Source: Methylobacterium platani
Lineage (GTDB): Bacteria; Pseudomonadota; Alphaproteobacteria; Rhizobiales; Beijerinckiaceae
Direction of reading: 5' to 3'
Assembly: GCF_001653715.1 (NCBI RefSeq)
Contig: NZ_LWHQ01000047.1
Location: 212,933 to 276,932 of the forward strand
Length of the DNA: 64,000 bases
Below the pieces are notes generated by a model that was not told the DNA's origin, ran no database searches, and saw nothing but the letters and a program-made list of their open reading frames with translations. This document shows positions 1 through 8,322 of the stretch, in pieces. Numbering within the stretch: position 1 is the first letter of the stretch; every line of letters begins with the position of its first letter. The translations under genes were made by a program, and so were the position numbers.

Positions 1-895
1 CGGCGTGGGGCGGCAGCGGCCGGTCGGCGGCCTCGATCCGGGCCGTCAGCGCGTCGGCCCCGGCGGCCGGGGCGCCGGCGGCCGACCACGCCTCGACGTC
101 GGCGAGCAGGCGGCTCAGCTCCGGGCTCAAGCCCGACAGGCCGCGCAACGCCGCGATCCGGTCGGCGAGGGACGAGAGGACCGGCAGCAGCATCAGCATC
201 CGGCCGCGCAGGAGCTGCACCAGCGGCACCGCCCGGCTCTGGGCCGAGGTGTCGTAGGCGAGATGGGCCGAGAGCGCGTCGATCTCCGCGGCCTCCGCGG
301 CGAGCCGCAGGCGGCGCGCCCGGACGGCCGGCGCCTCGCCGGCGCCCGAGAGGACGTCGCCGGTCCAGCGCCCGGCTTCCCGGAGCCAGGCGCCGACGCG
401 GGCGGCCAGGACCGGCCCGACCGGCTCGGGCAGGACCAGGCTCGCCACCAGCGAGGCGCACAGGATGCCGAGCGTGATCTCCTCCGCCCGCGACACCGCG
501 GTGTCGAAGATCGTCTCGGGGGCCGTCACCGCCGGGAAGCCGATCAGCGCCGCGGTGTAGCCGGCGAGCATGAACAGGTAGGACCGGGGCGAGCGGTCGA
601 GGAGCGAGAGGTAGAGGCAGCCGGCGGTCCAGAGCGCGAGCGCCAGCGTCAGCATCTCCGGCGAGGCGACGAGCGGCGGCACCATCGCGACCGCCGCCGA
701 GACGCCGATCAGCGTGCCGACCACCCGGTAGACCGCCTTCGAGCGGGTGGCGCCGGAGAGCGGCTGCATGGTGATGTAGACGGTCGCCATCGCCCAGTAC
801 GGGCGCGGCAGGTCGACCCACAGCGCGATGCCGAGGGCGAGGAGGGCCGCCCCGCTGACCTTGAGGGCGAACAGCCATTGGCGCCAGCCGGGCAT
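1..895 (-). CDS. FUSC / AaeB-like aromatic-acid exporter, 3' end cut by window edge
   Basis: Reading starts at ATG 895 (MPGWRQWLFALKVSG...) and stays open to base 1, giving 298 visible residues with no stop. The N-terminal half has about six hydrophobic segments, with the FUSC-like stretch PYWAMATVYITMQP near residue 30, followed by a soluble alpha-helical region. FUSC/AaeB proteins are inner-membrane efflux components for aromatic carboxylic acids and similar compounds; the substrate here is unknown. The start codon overlaps the stop of the upstream MarR gene by one base (TGATG), so the two are almost certainly co-translated and the MarR protein probably controls this exporter. Full-length relatives are longer, so the C-terminus lies outside the window. 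Confidence 0.8.
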   Translation of the reverse strand, partial: MPGWRQWLFALKVSGAALLALGIALWVDLPRPYWAMATVYITMQPLSGATRSKAVYRVVGTLIGVSAAVAMVPPLVASPEMLTLALALWTAGCLYLSLLDRSPRSYLFMLAGYTAALIGFPAVTAPETIFDTAVSRAEEITLGILCASLVASLVLPEPVGPVLAARVGAWLREAGRWTGDVLSGAGEAPAVRARRLRLAAEAAEIDALSAHLAYDTSAQSRAVPLVQLLRGRMLMLLPVLSSLADRIAALRGLSGLSPELSRLLADVEAWSAAGAPAAGADALTARIEAADRPLPPHA

Positions 896-1449
896 CACAG
901 GCTCCCTCTCGTGGCGGTGCCCTCGGCCGCTCGGCGCGGCAGGGGGGCGGCCTCGTCGGGCGGGCAGAGACCCGCACCCTTCGGGCCGTCGGCCTGGAGC
1001 GTGCGCAGCACGGTCAACGCCGCCCGCAGGTCGTCGTCGCCGACGCTGGTGAAGACGGCCTCGCGCAGCGTGTCGAACCGCGCCTCGATGGCGGCGGCGC
1101 GGGCGTGGCCCTCCGTCGTCAGGTGCAGCACCTTGGCGCGACGGTCGGTCGGGTCCTCCCGGCGGGTGACGAGGCCGGCCTCGCAGAGCTGGTCGAGCAG
1201 GCGCACCAGGCTCGGTCCCTCGACGCCGAGGGCGTCGGCGAGCGTCGTCTGGCGCAGGTCGCCGCCGAGCCGCCCGATCAGCAGCAGCGGCAGCGCCGTC
1301 GCCTCGGTCAGGCCGTAGGCGGTCACGACCTCGTCGGCGGCCCGGCGCCAGACGCGCCCGGCCTGGAGCAGGGTCAGGGTGAGGGATTGCAGGAGGTCGC
1401 GTCGCATCGCCGTCGCGTTCGGCAGAAGCCGATGATTGATCGGCCTCAT
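895..1449 (-). CDS. MarR family transcriptional regulator
   Basis: 184-residue protein with the winged-helix region at about residues 45-115, including the wing signature DPTDRRAKVLHLT typical of MarR repressors. The start could be ATG 1449 or the internal Met15 at 1407 (MRRDLLQSL), which fits the usual MarR length better. It overlaps the FUSC exporter gene by one base. MarR proteins bind aromatic or phenolic ligands and release operators next to efflux genes, so local control of the exporter and of itself is the likely role (inference from context). The C-terminal 35 residues are proline- and alanine-rich and probably disordered. Confidence 0.85.
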   Translation of the reverse strand: MRPINHRLLPNATAMRRDLLQSLTLTLLQAGRVWRRAADEVVTAYGLTEATALPLLLIGRLGGDLRQTTLADALGVEGPSLVRLLDQLCEAGLVTRREDPTDRRAKVLHLTTEGHARAAAIEARFDTLREAVFTSVGDDDLRAALTVLRTLQADGPKGAGLCPPDEAAPLPRRAAEGTATRGSL

Positions 1450-1530
1450 AGATAGGATGCTAACGATTTGGCCGGAAGCGCGGTGGGTGCGGGGCGGCCA
1501 TGCGCGCGGAAAGCCTCGCGCGCCGGCGCG

Positions 1531-1869
1531 TCACTGCCGGGCGGCGGCGTCCCGGTCCGGGGCCCAGTCGAGCTCGACCACGGTCACGCCGTCCTCGCGG
1601 TTGTAGCGCAGCGCCGTCTGGCGCATCGCCCGCAGGGCCTTCGCGTCCTCGGCCCGGGGGCACTGGACCGGATCGTGGGCGCGGTGGGTGCGGTCGAGCA
1701 TCTGCCCGAAGGCGGCGTCGAGGGACGGCATCGCCGCGACGGTCGAGAACGGGGACGACAGGTAGACGGTCCGGTCGGGGCCGCGGGCGAGGCAGTAGCG
1801 CCAGTCGGCGGCGGCCGGCGCGGCGGCCAGCACGAGACCGGCGACGGCACCGGGGAGCAGCACTCTCAT
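1531..1869 (-). CDS. small secreted hypothetical protein
   Basis: 112 residues with a clear signal peptide (MRVLLPGAVAGLVLAAAPAAA, cleavage after about residue 21), followed by a short mature domain with two cysteines (YCLAR and VQCPR) that could form a disulfide. I do not recognise the family. The pattern Cys-Leu-Ala...CPRAEDAKALRAMR is consistent with a small periplasmic protein. It stands alone between the MarR gene and another small minus-strand gene; no operon partner is evident. The longer overlapping frame 1888-1460 is judged a shadow because it lacks this signal peptide. Confidence 0.6.
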   Translation of the reverse strand: MRVLLPGAVAGLVLAAAPAAADWRYCLARGPDRTVYLSSPFSTVAAMPSLDAAFGQMLDRTHRAHDPVQCPRAEDAKALRAMRQTALRYNREDGVTVVELDWAPDRDAAARQ

Positions 1870-1947
1870 CGAATCGGGACACTCGCAACGGGGCTCGGGG
1901 CCGTCCCGATGCGGGGCGCTTGCGGCGTCAGCAAGGCGGGCGAGGGA

Positions 1948-2232
1948 TCAGGTCCAGGCGCTCTCCCGCGCCTCGCTCTCGCGGACGTCGCCCTCATGGG
2001 CATCGCCCTCATGGGCGTCGAGGCTCAGGCTCCAGACCCGGGCGCCGTCCTCGGCCACGAGCCAGGCCTCGCCGGTCCGGTCGCCGAACATCGCGTCGGC
2101 CTGGCCCAGGATACGGGCGGCGGCGTGGCGCACCGTCGGCGCCTCGATCGGGAATTCCCGGATCGGCAGATCGTCGAACGAAGCGGTCTCTCCCGGGTCG
2201 TGGACGATGGAGCGCAATCGGTAGAGCGGCAT
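1948..2232 (-). CDS. small hypothetical protein, possibly DUF6894-like
   Basis: 94 residues starting at ATG 2232 (MPLYRLRSIVHDPGE). The opening, and the later segments DLPIREFPIEAPTVRHAAARILG and DGARVWSLSLDA, resemble the short alphaproteobacterial proteins that begin MPxYxF and are grouped as DUF6894; this is recalled and not searched. The C-terminus carries a short degenerate repeat (AHEGDAHEGDVRESEARES). A frame open much further upstream exists but crosses kdgK antisense, so the internal ATG is preferred. Function unknown. Confidence 0.5.
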   Translation of the reverse strand: MPLYRLRSIVHDPGETASFDDLPIREFPIEAPTVRHAAARILGQADAMFGDRTGEAWLVAEDGARVWSLSLDAHEGDAHEGDVRESEARESAWT

Positions 2233-2679
2233 GACGGACGAACTCCGGACGCCAGGCGGGGATCTCGCGAACCCGGATCTCTGGCGTGAGCGGCGACAGC
2301 CTCGTGGTCTCGAACCGGTCGTCCCACCCGCTCCCGGCCGCGGCAGGAAGACGGCGTCGAACGCCTCGTCATTCGCGGCGGCGCGGAGCCGTCGCGGGTT
2401 CATCGCAGCAGTTGCCCGATCGGGCGACGTTGGGGCAAGTCTTTTAGCGCCGCGGCGCAACTGTTCAAGTCTCAACTCTGGACAAGGTGCGTCCCCGGGG
2501 GGGGCGAACGCGCGGACGGCGCAGGGGCGTTGACACCCATCCCCTCTCCTCCTCCTTGTGGGAGGGCGACGCAGGCATGCGCCGGACAGGCCCCTGCGCT
2601 CCGCGGGGGGCGCCACCCCACGCCGCCCCCCGGAAGGGGAAAGCGCGCCCGGAACGCGGCAGGGAGAGGAACGGACACG
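2233..2679. other. intergenic region, no gene supported
   Basis: A 447-bp gap between two divergently transcribed genes. It must hold the promoters of the small minus-strand gene and of kdgK-eda, but I cannot define them. The stretch around 2535-2645 is a GC-rich, C-run and G-run block resembling the palindromic repeat debris seen at other places in the window. The kdgK ribosome site is an AGGGAGAGGAACG stretch ending about 8 bases before ATG 2680. Confidence 0.5.
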
Positions 2680-3621
2680 ATGACGACGAGGGTCGCCTGC
2701 ATCGGCGAGTGCATGATGGAGCTGTCGGAGCGGCCGGACGGCAGCCTGCTGCGCAGCTACGGAGGCGACACGCTGAACACCGCCCTCTACCTCGCCCGGC
2801 TCGGCGTCGCGGTCGATTACGTCACGGCGCTCGGCGACGATCCGTGGAGCGAGGAGATGCTGGCGGCCTGGGCCGCCGAGGGGATCGGCACGGACCGGGT
2901 GCGCCGCCTGCCCGGGCGGATGCCAGGGCTCTACATCATCCGCACCGACGGGTCCGGCGAGCGCAGCTTCCACTACTGGCGCGACAGCGCCGCCGCCCGC
3001 GACCTCTTCGCCGGCCCCGGCGCCGCCGAGACGCGAGAGGCGCTCTCCGGCTACGACCTCGTCTACGCCTCGGGGATCAGCCTGTCGCTCTACGGCGAGG
3101 CCGGGCGCGCGGCGCTCGCCGAGACCTGCCGGGCCGTGCAGGCGAGGGGCGGCCGCGTCGCCTTCGACACCAATTACCGGCCCCGCGGCTGGCCCGACAC
3201 GGCGAAGGCGCAAGGCGCCTTCCGCGACGCGATGGCGGCGGCCGACCTGATCTTCGCCTCGGCGGAAGACCTCGACTGGCTCTACGGGGCCGAAGGCGAG
3301 GCGGAGGTTCTGCGCCACCACGGCCGCTGCGAGATCGTGCTGAAGGGCGGCGGCTCGCCGCCGAGCGTCCGGGTGCTCGCGCGCGACGAGGACGTCACGG
3401 TGCCGGCCGCCCCCGTCGGGTCGGTCGTCGACACCACCGCGGCGGGGGACAGCTTCGCGGCGGCCTACATGGCGGCGCGCCTCGCCGGCCGGCCGCCCGC
3501 CGAGGCCGCAGCCATCGGCCACCGCCTCGCCGGCGCCGTGATCGGGCATCGCGGCGCCGTGATCCCCCGGGCGGCGATGCCCGACCTCGCCCTCACCCCC
3601 GATTCGGAACGACGCTCATGA
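2680..3621 (+). CDS. kdgK: 2-dehydro-3-deoxygluconokinase (PfkB family sugar kinase)
   Basis: 313 residues from ATG 2680, chosen because a strong purine-rich ribosome site lies just upstream and the protein then opens as MTTRVACIGECMMELSERPDG, the usual KdgK start. PfkB features are visible: the N-terminal IGECMMELS strand, the substrate region GGDTLNTALYLARLG, and near residue 250 the ATP/anion-hole signature DTTAAGDSF with its catalytic Asp. It phosphorylates 2-keto-3-deoxygluconate to KDPG in the cytoplasm. Its stop overlaps the start of the KDPG aldolase gene (ATGA), so the pair makes the lower entry to the Entner-Doudoroff route. No sugar-acid transporter or regulator is adjacent. Confidence 0.9.
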   Translation: MTTRVACIGECMMELSERPDGSLLRSYGGDTLNTALYLARLGVAVDYVTALGDDPWSEEMLAAWAAEGIGTDRVRRLPGRMPGLYIIRTDGSGERSFHYWRDSAAARDLFAGPGAAETREALSGYDLVYASGISLSLYGEAGRAALAETCRAVQARGGRVAFDTNYRPRGWPDTAKAQGAFRDAMAAADLIFASAEDLDWLYGAEGEAEVLRHHGRCEIVLKGGGSPPSVRVLARDEDVTVPAAPVGSVVDTTAAGDSFAAAYMAARLAGRPPAEAAAIGHRLAGAVIGHRGAVIPRAAMPDLALTPDSERRS

Positions 3622-4262
3622 CCACCGATACCCGCGCCCGCCGCCTCGACGCGCTGCTCGCCGCCTCGCCGGTGATTCCCGTCATCACCGTGCCGGACCT
3701 CGCCCACGCGGTGCCGCTGGCCCGCGCCCTGGTGGCCGGCGGCATCACCACGCTCGAGATCACCCTTCGCACGCCGGTGGCGCGGGACGCCGCGAAGGCG
3801 ATCATGGAGGAGGTGCCGGAGGCGGTGGTGGGCCTCGGCACGGTGCTGACGCCGGCCGACCTCGAGACCGCGCACGCGCTGGGCGCCCGCTTCGCGCTCA
3901 GCCCCGGGGCGACGCCGGAGCTCCTGCGGGCGGCGGCGGCGAGCGACATGGTGTTCATGCCCGGCATCGCCACCCCCTCCGACCTAATGCAGGTGCTCGC
4001 CGCCGGCTTCACGGTGGCGAAGTTCTTCCCGGCGGTGCCGGCGGGCGGCATGGCGGCGCTCAAGGCGCTCGGCGGGCCGTTCCCGCAGGCCCGCTTCTGC
4101 CCGACCGGCGGCGTCAGCGAGGCCGACGCCAAGGCCTGGCTCGCCCTGCCGAACGTCGCGGCGGTGGGCGGCTCGTGGCTCGCCCCGGAGGCCGAGATCC
4201 GCGCCGGGAATTTTGCCGCCATCACCGAGCGGGCCCGCCGCACCCTCGCGGCCATCCAGTAA
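3618..4262 (+). CDS. eda: 2-dehydro-3-deoxy-phosphogluconate aldolase
   Basis: 214 residues, normal for Eda. It cleaves KDPG to pyruvate and glyceraldehyde-3-phosphate through a Schiff base. The catalytic glutamate is in TLEITLRT (about Glu47) and the Schiff-base lysine in VAKFFPA (Lys135); GLGTVLTP and CPTGGV match the family phosphate-binding loops. The start ATG 3618 overlaps the kdgK stop by four bases (ATGA), which fixes the start and implies translational coupling. Together with kdgK it converts 2-keto-3-deoxygluconate to central metabolites. Confidence 0.93.
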   Translation: MTTDTRARRLDALLAASPVIPVITVPDLAHAVPLARALVAGGITTLEITLRTPVARDAAKAIMEEVPEAVVGLGTVLTPADLETAHALGARFALSPGATPELLRAAAASDMVFMPGIATPSDLMQVLAAGFTVAKFFPAVPAGGMAALKALGGPFPQARFCPTGGVSEADAKAWLALPNVAAVGGSWLAPEAEIRAGNFAAITERARRTLAAIQ

Positions 4263-4469
4263 CGAACCAGAAATGTGCCTGCGCCGCATCACTGTGGCGC
4301 CGGCACAACGCCGATCTCGCAACCGCGAAGCTTGGCCGGATTTAAGCTTGGCTTTGAGACGTGGGCGTTTACGGCTTGGCCATTGGTTCAGCCGTACGGT
4401 GCCGGTCGCGTTCGCACCGTCGTCAGCTCCGCGCCTTTCCCCCCCAAGCGTTCCTGCCAAGAGGCTTTC

Positions 4470-5102
4470 ATGCGCCGCTTCGTCCCCGCCCTGGCCGGGC
4501 TGGCCTGCGTCGTCACCGCCTGGGCGGCGCCCGCCGCCGCCTACGAGATCGACCCGCTCACCCGCCAGCCCCTGGACCAGCCCCTCACCATGACGGTGCG
4601 GGCCCCCGCCGCCGCGGCGGCGGCCGTCGATCCCCTCGACGCCGCGGTGCCGAAGATGAGCCCGATCCCGCGCGAGACGGTGGCCTATGCCGGCCCCTAC
4701 GGCGCCGGCACCATCGTGGTCTCGACCGCCGAGCGCCGGCTCTACTACGTGCTCGGCAACGGCCAGGCCCTGCGCTACGGCGTCGGCGTCGGCCGCCCGG
4801 GCTTCGCCTGGAACGGGGTGCAGACCATCTCGATGAAGCGCGAGTGGCCCGATTGGCGCCCGCCGGCCCAGATGATCCGCCGCCGGCCCGACCTGCCGCG
4901 CCACATGAAGGGCGGCCCGGAGAACCCGCTCGGCGCCCGCGCGATGTATCTCGGCGGCTCGCTCTACCGCATCCACGGCTCGAACGAGCCCGAGACCATC
5001 GGCACCGCGGTCTCCTCCGGCTGCATCCGGATGACCAACGACGACGTGATGGACCTCTACACCCGCGCCAAGGTCGGCACGAAGGTGATCGTGCAGCGCT
5101 GA
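4470..5102 (+). CDS. L,D-transpeptidase (YkuD domain), exported
   Basis: 210 residues from ATG 4470 with a signal peptide (MRRFVPALAGLACVVTAWAA..., cleavage near residue 24). The YkuD domain fills residues 80-210, with the catalytic signature formed by His169 (RIHGSNEP) and Cys185 in SSGCIRMTN. Such enzymes make 3-3 peptidoglycan cross-links or attach proteins to the wall in the periplasm. The upstream in-frame extension to 4275 is not used because the signal peptide begins at 4470. It is followed by a perfect palindromic terminator shared with the convergent patatin gene. Confidence 0.9.
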   Translation: MRRFVPALAGLACVVTAWAAPAAAYEIDPLTRQPLDQPLTMTVRAPAAAAAAVDPLDAAVPKMSPIPRETVAYAGPYGAGTIVVSTAERRLYYVLGNGQALRYGVGVGRPGFAWNGVQTISMKREWPDWRPPAQMIRRRPDLPRHMKGGPENPLGARAMYLGGSLYRIHGSNEPETIGTAVSSGCIRMTNDDVMDLYTRAKVGTKVIVQR

Positions 5103-5132
5103 TCGCGCCCGCACCTGTCGAGCGATCTCGAG

Positions 5133-5171
5133 AAGGCCGGCACCCCGGGGTGCCGGCCTTCTTCGCGTTTT
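5133..5171. terminator. palindromic terminator between convergent genes
   Basis: A perfect 28-base palindrome (5133-5160, arms AAGGCCGGCACCCC and its complement) sits 30 bases after the L,D-transpeptidase stop and is followed by CTTCGCGTTTT on the plus strand. The patatin gene ends at 5177 on the other strand, so the hairpin can end both transcripts. The T-run is better for the plus-strand gene. Confidence 0.7.
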
Positions 5172-5176
5172 CGGGC

Positions 5177-7726
5177 TCAGCGCGCGGGCGCCGGATCGCA
5201 GGCCTCCCGTGCGCCGACCGCGCAGGCGACGCGGCGGATCGCCGTGCGGTTGGCCGCCGCGAGCTTTCGCGCACTTGCCTGCCCGTCCGGATTGCCCTCC
5301 CGCGCCGGCGCGCAGACGTCCTCGGCCATGCCGGTGGCGCGGCGCATGAACTGCCGGACCCGTTCCGACAGGGCCCAGTCGAGCGGCGGGGCGATCGGAT
5401 CGCCCCGCTCGCAGCTGTCGTCGAACAGCGTGATCTTCTGGAAGTCCACGAACTTCGTGCAGCGATTCTCGAACCGGGCGCCCGGCACCGTCGGTCTGCA
5501 ATCCTGCGACGCAGCATCCTCCTCCGCCAGCTTGCTGGCGCGCGTCCGGAGATGGGACCCGTGGGCCGTGCGGCTCGCGAACAGGCCGCGCAGGGGCGCC
5601 AGAACCTCGTTGATCCAGACCGGCTTCGACGCTTCGTTCAGGAGGCCGTGCGCCTCGTAGCCGATGAAGACGAACACGAAGCGGAGGGTGTCCCTCTTGG
5701 CGGGCCCGACCGAGAGGGCGTGGGCGAGCTCGCGCAAGACCTCGAGCCCGGCCGGATCGAAATAGCCGCCGTCGAGGATATGCCCCTTCCGGTTGCCCTC
5801 CCGGTCGACGAGGGTGCCGGCCGGGCTGATCCACGGGAAGCGGGCGCCGTTGTGGATGGCGGTCGAGATCGGGACGTCGCGCCCGACGATCTCGTAGAAG
5901 TCGTCGGCGTCGGCAGCGCCGGCCAGCTCGACCTTGCTCGTCAGGATGCGCCGCCCGGTCTCCTCGCTCGCACCCTCGACAATGACGAAGGGCCGCCACG
6001 GCGTCTCCGGCACCGCCCCGGACGGTGTCCCAGGCGGTGTCTTGGACGGCCCGAGCGACAGGAACGCCTCGCCGAGCGGGTTTGCCGGTTCATCCGGGCT
6101 CGGTGGATTGCATCGGTTCGGCACCCCGCACCACGATTGCTCCCAGGCCCGCTCCAGCGCCTTCGCCCGATCCGGCAAGACCCCGAACGGGAAGACGCGC
6201 TGCAGCAGGTCCGGGAAGAGCAGGCCGGCCAGGACCGGGCTCAGGGCGTCGGCCCCGGTCAGCCGCAGGAGCGGCTGGCGAAAGGTCTCGCCCCGGGGCC
6301 GGACCGCCTCGTCGAGGGCGGCGACGTAGCCGACCGCGCCGACGCTGCCGCCGGAGACCGAGCTGATCGCGAACAGGTGCTCGGGCAGGCGCTCCCCGCT
6401 CGCCTCGTGCAGCGCCGCCAGAGCCTCCGCGGTCCAGTTGCCGGCCCGCGACGCCCCGCCCTCCGCGGCGACGAGCACCATCGTGTACGATCCGTCGCCG
6501 GCGGGCTTCTGCCTGGCCTTCCATTGCCCGTAGGCGTCCTCGAGCGTGGGACGGTGCGCCGCGATCTCGGCCGTGCAGGTCTCGGGCTTGTCGCAGCCGA
6601 TCGTCCGGACGGCGTGGTTGTCGGTCCACAGGCTGAGGAGGGCCACCCAGGCCAGGGCGCCCGCGACGACCGGCAGGCGCAGGCCGGCCCTGCTCTGGAT
6701 CAGCGTCACCACCGGGGGGATGATCAGGCCGACGCCCAGGAACACCACGCCGGCCGGCCCGAACCACCAGCCGAAGGTCGTCGGGGAGAAGCCGGCCCAG
6801 ATCATGGCGGCGAACGCGGCCACGAATCCGAGGGTCATCCAGACCTGCGCGAACCCTTTCGCGGGGTTCTTCGGCCGGAACACCACGAACAGCGTGAACC
6901 CGGCGCCGAGCGCGAGCAGGACGGCGACGTTCAGCCATGCCTCCGCCGACAGGAAGGCGGCGGCGATGGCGGCGATCACGAACGGGCCGATCCCGACGAT
7001 CCGCGGCGCCCAGACCAGGACCGGGCCGTAGGGATCCGTCCGCCAGCGCTCGCGGTCCGCCCCGTAATTCGAGACGACGATCGCGCGCGACCAGGACCAG
7101 GCCTGCAGCGCCAGGAACAGCAGGGTGAACGCGAACATCCCCTGCGGCCAGCGCGCGCCGGGACCCGGAGGGTCCTCCGCGAAGGCGCGGATCAGGTCCC
7201 GGCCCTGCGGGGCGAGCGCCAGGATCGCGGGCGTGCCGAGGGCGAGGAGCGCGATGAGCAGGAGGCCCCGGGTCGTGCTCAGGAAGGCGCGCAGCCGGCA
7301 CCACCGCTCGACGAGACCGGGCCGCGCTGCGGGCCGCAGCGGTCGCGCCGGCGCCCTGGCCGCCGCCAGCGCCACCGCGCCCCGGTTGTTCCAGGTCATC
7401 CCCCTGACGTCGTTGGCGAAGACATAGAGGTCGCCGGACTGCGCGAAGGTGTGGCTGCACCCCTCGCCGATCCGCACCGTCTCCAGGATCGTCCCGGTGC
7501 CGCTCTCGACCTCGCCGACGAGGCAGAACCACTTGGCGTCCTTGACGCGCGGCGAGATGCCGACGGCATCGGTCAAAAAATTCCGGTATCCGTCCGGCCC
7601 GCACGGGATGAACCAGTCCCACCACGAGCCCGCGGCGAGGAAATGCCACTCCTCGCCCGCCCTGACCTTGACGAATTGCTGCCGCCCCCGTGCCCGCACG
7701 GTCTTCCAGCTCGAATGTCCTGTCAT
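5177..7726 (-). CDS. lectin-like / polytopic membrane / patatin-like phospholipase fusion
   Basis: 849 residues from ATG 7726 (MTGHSSWKTV), preferred over ATG 7891 because a GAGAG ribosome site precedes it and the upstream part is AT-rich non-coding-looking DNA. Three parts are visible. Residues 10-125 resemble the PA-IL/LecA calcium-dependent lectin fold (HFLAAGSWWDWFIPCGPDGY, then GDLYVFANDVRGMTWNNRGAVAL). Residues 150-380 hold about seven membrane segments. Residues 430-800 form a patatin domain with EGGASR oxyanion region, nucleophile Ser458 in SSVSGGSVG and Asp652 in LDGGYFDP. The first glycine of GxSxG is Ser. A lipid hydrolase anchored in the inner membrane is inferred; the substrate is unknown. 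Confidence 0.75.
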   Translation of the reverse strand: MTGHSSWKTVRARGRQQFVKVRAGEEWHFLAAGSWWDWFIPCGPDGYRNFLTDAVGISPRVKDAKWFCLVGEVESGTGTILETVRIGEGCSHTFAQSGDLYVFANDVRGMTWNNRGAVALAAARAPARPLRPAARPGLVERWCRLRAFLSTTRGLLLIALLALGTPAILALAPQGRDLIRAFAEDPPGPGARWPQGMFAFTLLFLALQAWSWSRAIVVSNYGADRERWRTDPYGPVLVWAPRIVGIGPFVIAAIAAAFLSAEAWLNVAVLLALGAGFTLFVVFRPKNPAKGFAQVWMTLGFVAAFAAMIWAGFSPTTFGWWFGPAGVVFLGVGLIIPPVVTLIQSRAGLRLPVVAGALAWVALLSLWTDNHAVRTIGCDKPETCTAEIAAHRPTLEDAYGQWKARQKPAGDGSYTMVLVAAEGGASRAGNWTAEALAALHEASGERLPEHLFAISSVSGGSVGAVGYVAALDEAVRPRGETFRQPLLRLTGADALSPVLAGLLFPDLLQRVFPFGVLPDRAKALERAWEQSWCGVPNRCNPPSPDEPANPLGEAFLSLGPSKTPPGTPSGAVPETPWRPFVIVEGASEETGRRILTSKVELAGAADADDFYEIVGRDVPISTAIHNGARFPWISPAGTLVDREGNRKGHILDGGYFDPAGLEVLRELAHALSVGPAKRDTLRFVFVFIGYEAHGLLNEASKPVWINEVLAPLRGLFASRTAHGSHLRTRASKLAEEDAASQDCRPTVPGARFENRCTKFVDFQKITLFDDSCERGDPIAPPLDWALSERVRQFMRRATGMAEDVCAPAREGNPDGQASARKLAAANRTAIRRVACAVGAREACDPAPAR

Positions 7727-8322
7727 GGCCAGCTCTCGCGCCGCCGCAATGCGCCGATCAGAATGCCCGATCGACGATCCCGTCAAGCCTCGATTTGACG
7801 AGGGCCGATGGATTTTCAGATGACAGGGGTGATTCCTGAATATCTCCGATATGGACTGTATGAAAGTCATATTTTTGGCATCATTTGGCAAAATTCAATT
7901 TCGATATACAAATATGATAGCATGACTTACAGCGTTTTTTCCGTTTTCGATAATATTATTTGACGGTCTTCAAAATGTTCCTTTCAGAGATGACTTGTAA
8001 ATTATTCAAACGAATTTCCATTCTGGACCTCATCCTGGGGGTGTCAGCCGATTGGAAATCGGCTGACCTCGAAGGAGGGCGCCAGGGAGTGCGGCGATGT
8101 CCGGAGCCCGCCTTCGAGGCTGCTGCAAGCAGCGGCACCTCAGGATGAGGGCGGGAATGGGTTGGACCGACCGCCCATCGATCTGCCTTCGCGGCCCGAT
8201 CAGGCTCTCGCCCGTCAAACAGACCTCACGGCTCCATGGATCACGCCGCCGGCCGGCCACGTCTGCCGCTCGCTTCACCTCTGCCGGGCTGCGATCTCCC
8301 GACCGGGCGGGTCTCTCCCGCG
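7727..8322. other. AT-rich intergenic region plus repeat element, no gene
   Basis: About 600 bp without a supported gene. Bases 7800-8020 are strikingly AT-rich for this genome and lie just upstream of the patatin-fusion gene, so they probably hold its promoter. The rest is a palindromic repeat element (listed separately) and the 3' flank of the broken araC gene. Confidence 0.55.
8028..8150. repeat. palindromic intergenic repeat element
   Basis: The ends CCTCATCCTG (8028-8037) and CAGGATGAGG (8141-8150) are inverted repeats. Inside are a perfect 11-bp stem with 3-base loop (8043-8053 with 8057-8067) and a second pair CTCGAAGGAGGGC / GCCCGCCTTCGAG. A 15-base piece of the same element (CACCTCAGGATGAGG) recurs at 44746-44760 beside the replication region. 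It looks like a REP/RUP-type non-coding mobile repeat. Confidence 0.65.

Noticed and set aside
1460..1888. Alternative 142-codon frame over the small secreted protein
   Set aside because: It lacks a signal peptide and is arginine-rich; the 112-residue frame has a clean leader and plausible mature part.
7800..8020. Insertion sequence or prophage remnant in the AT-rich patch
   Set aside because: No transposase or integrase fragment, no target duplication and no terminal repeats beyond the palindromic element next to it.
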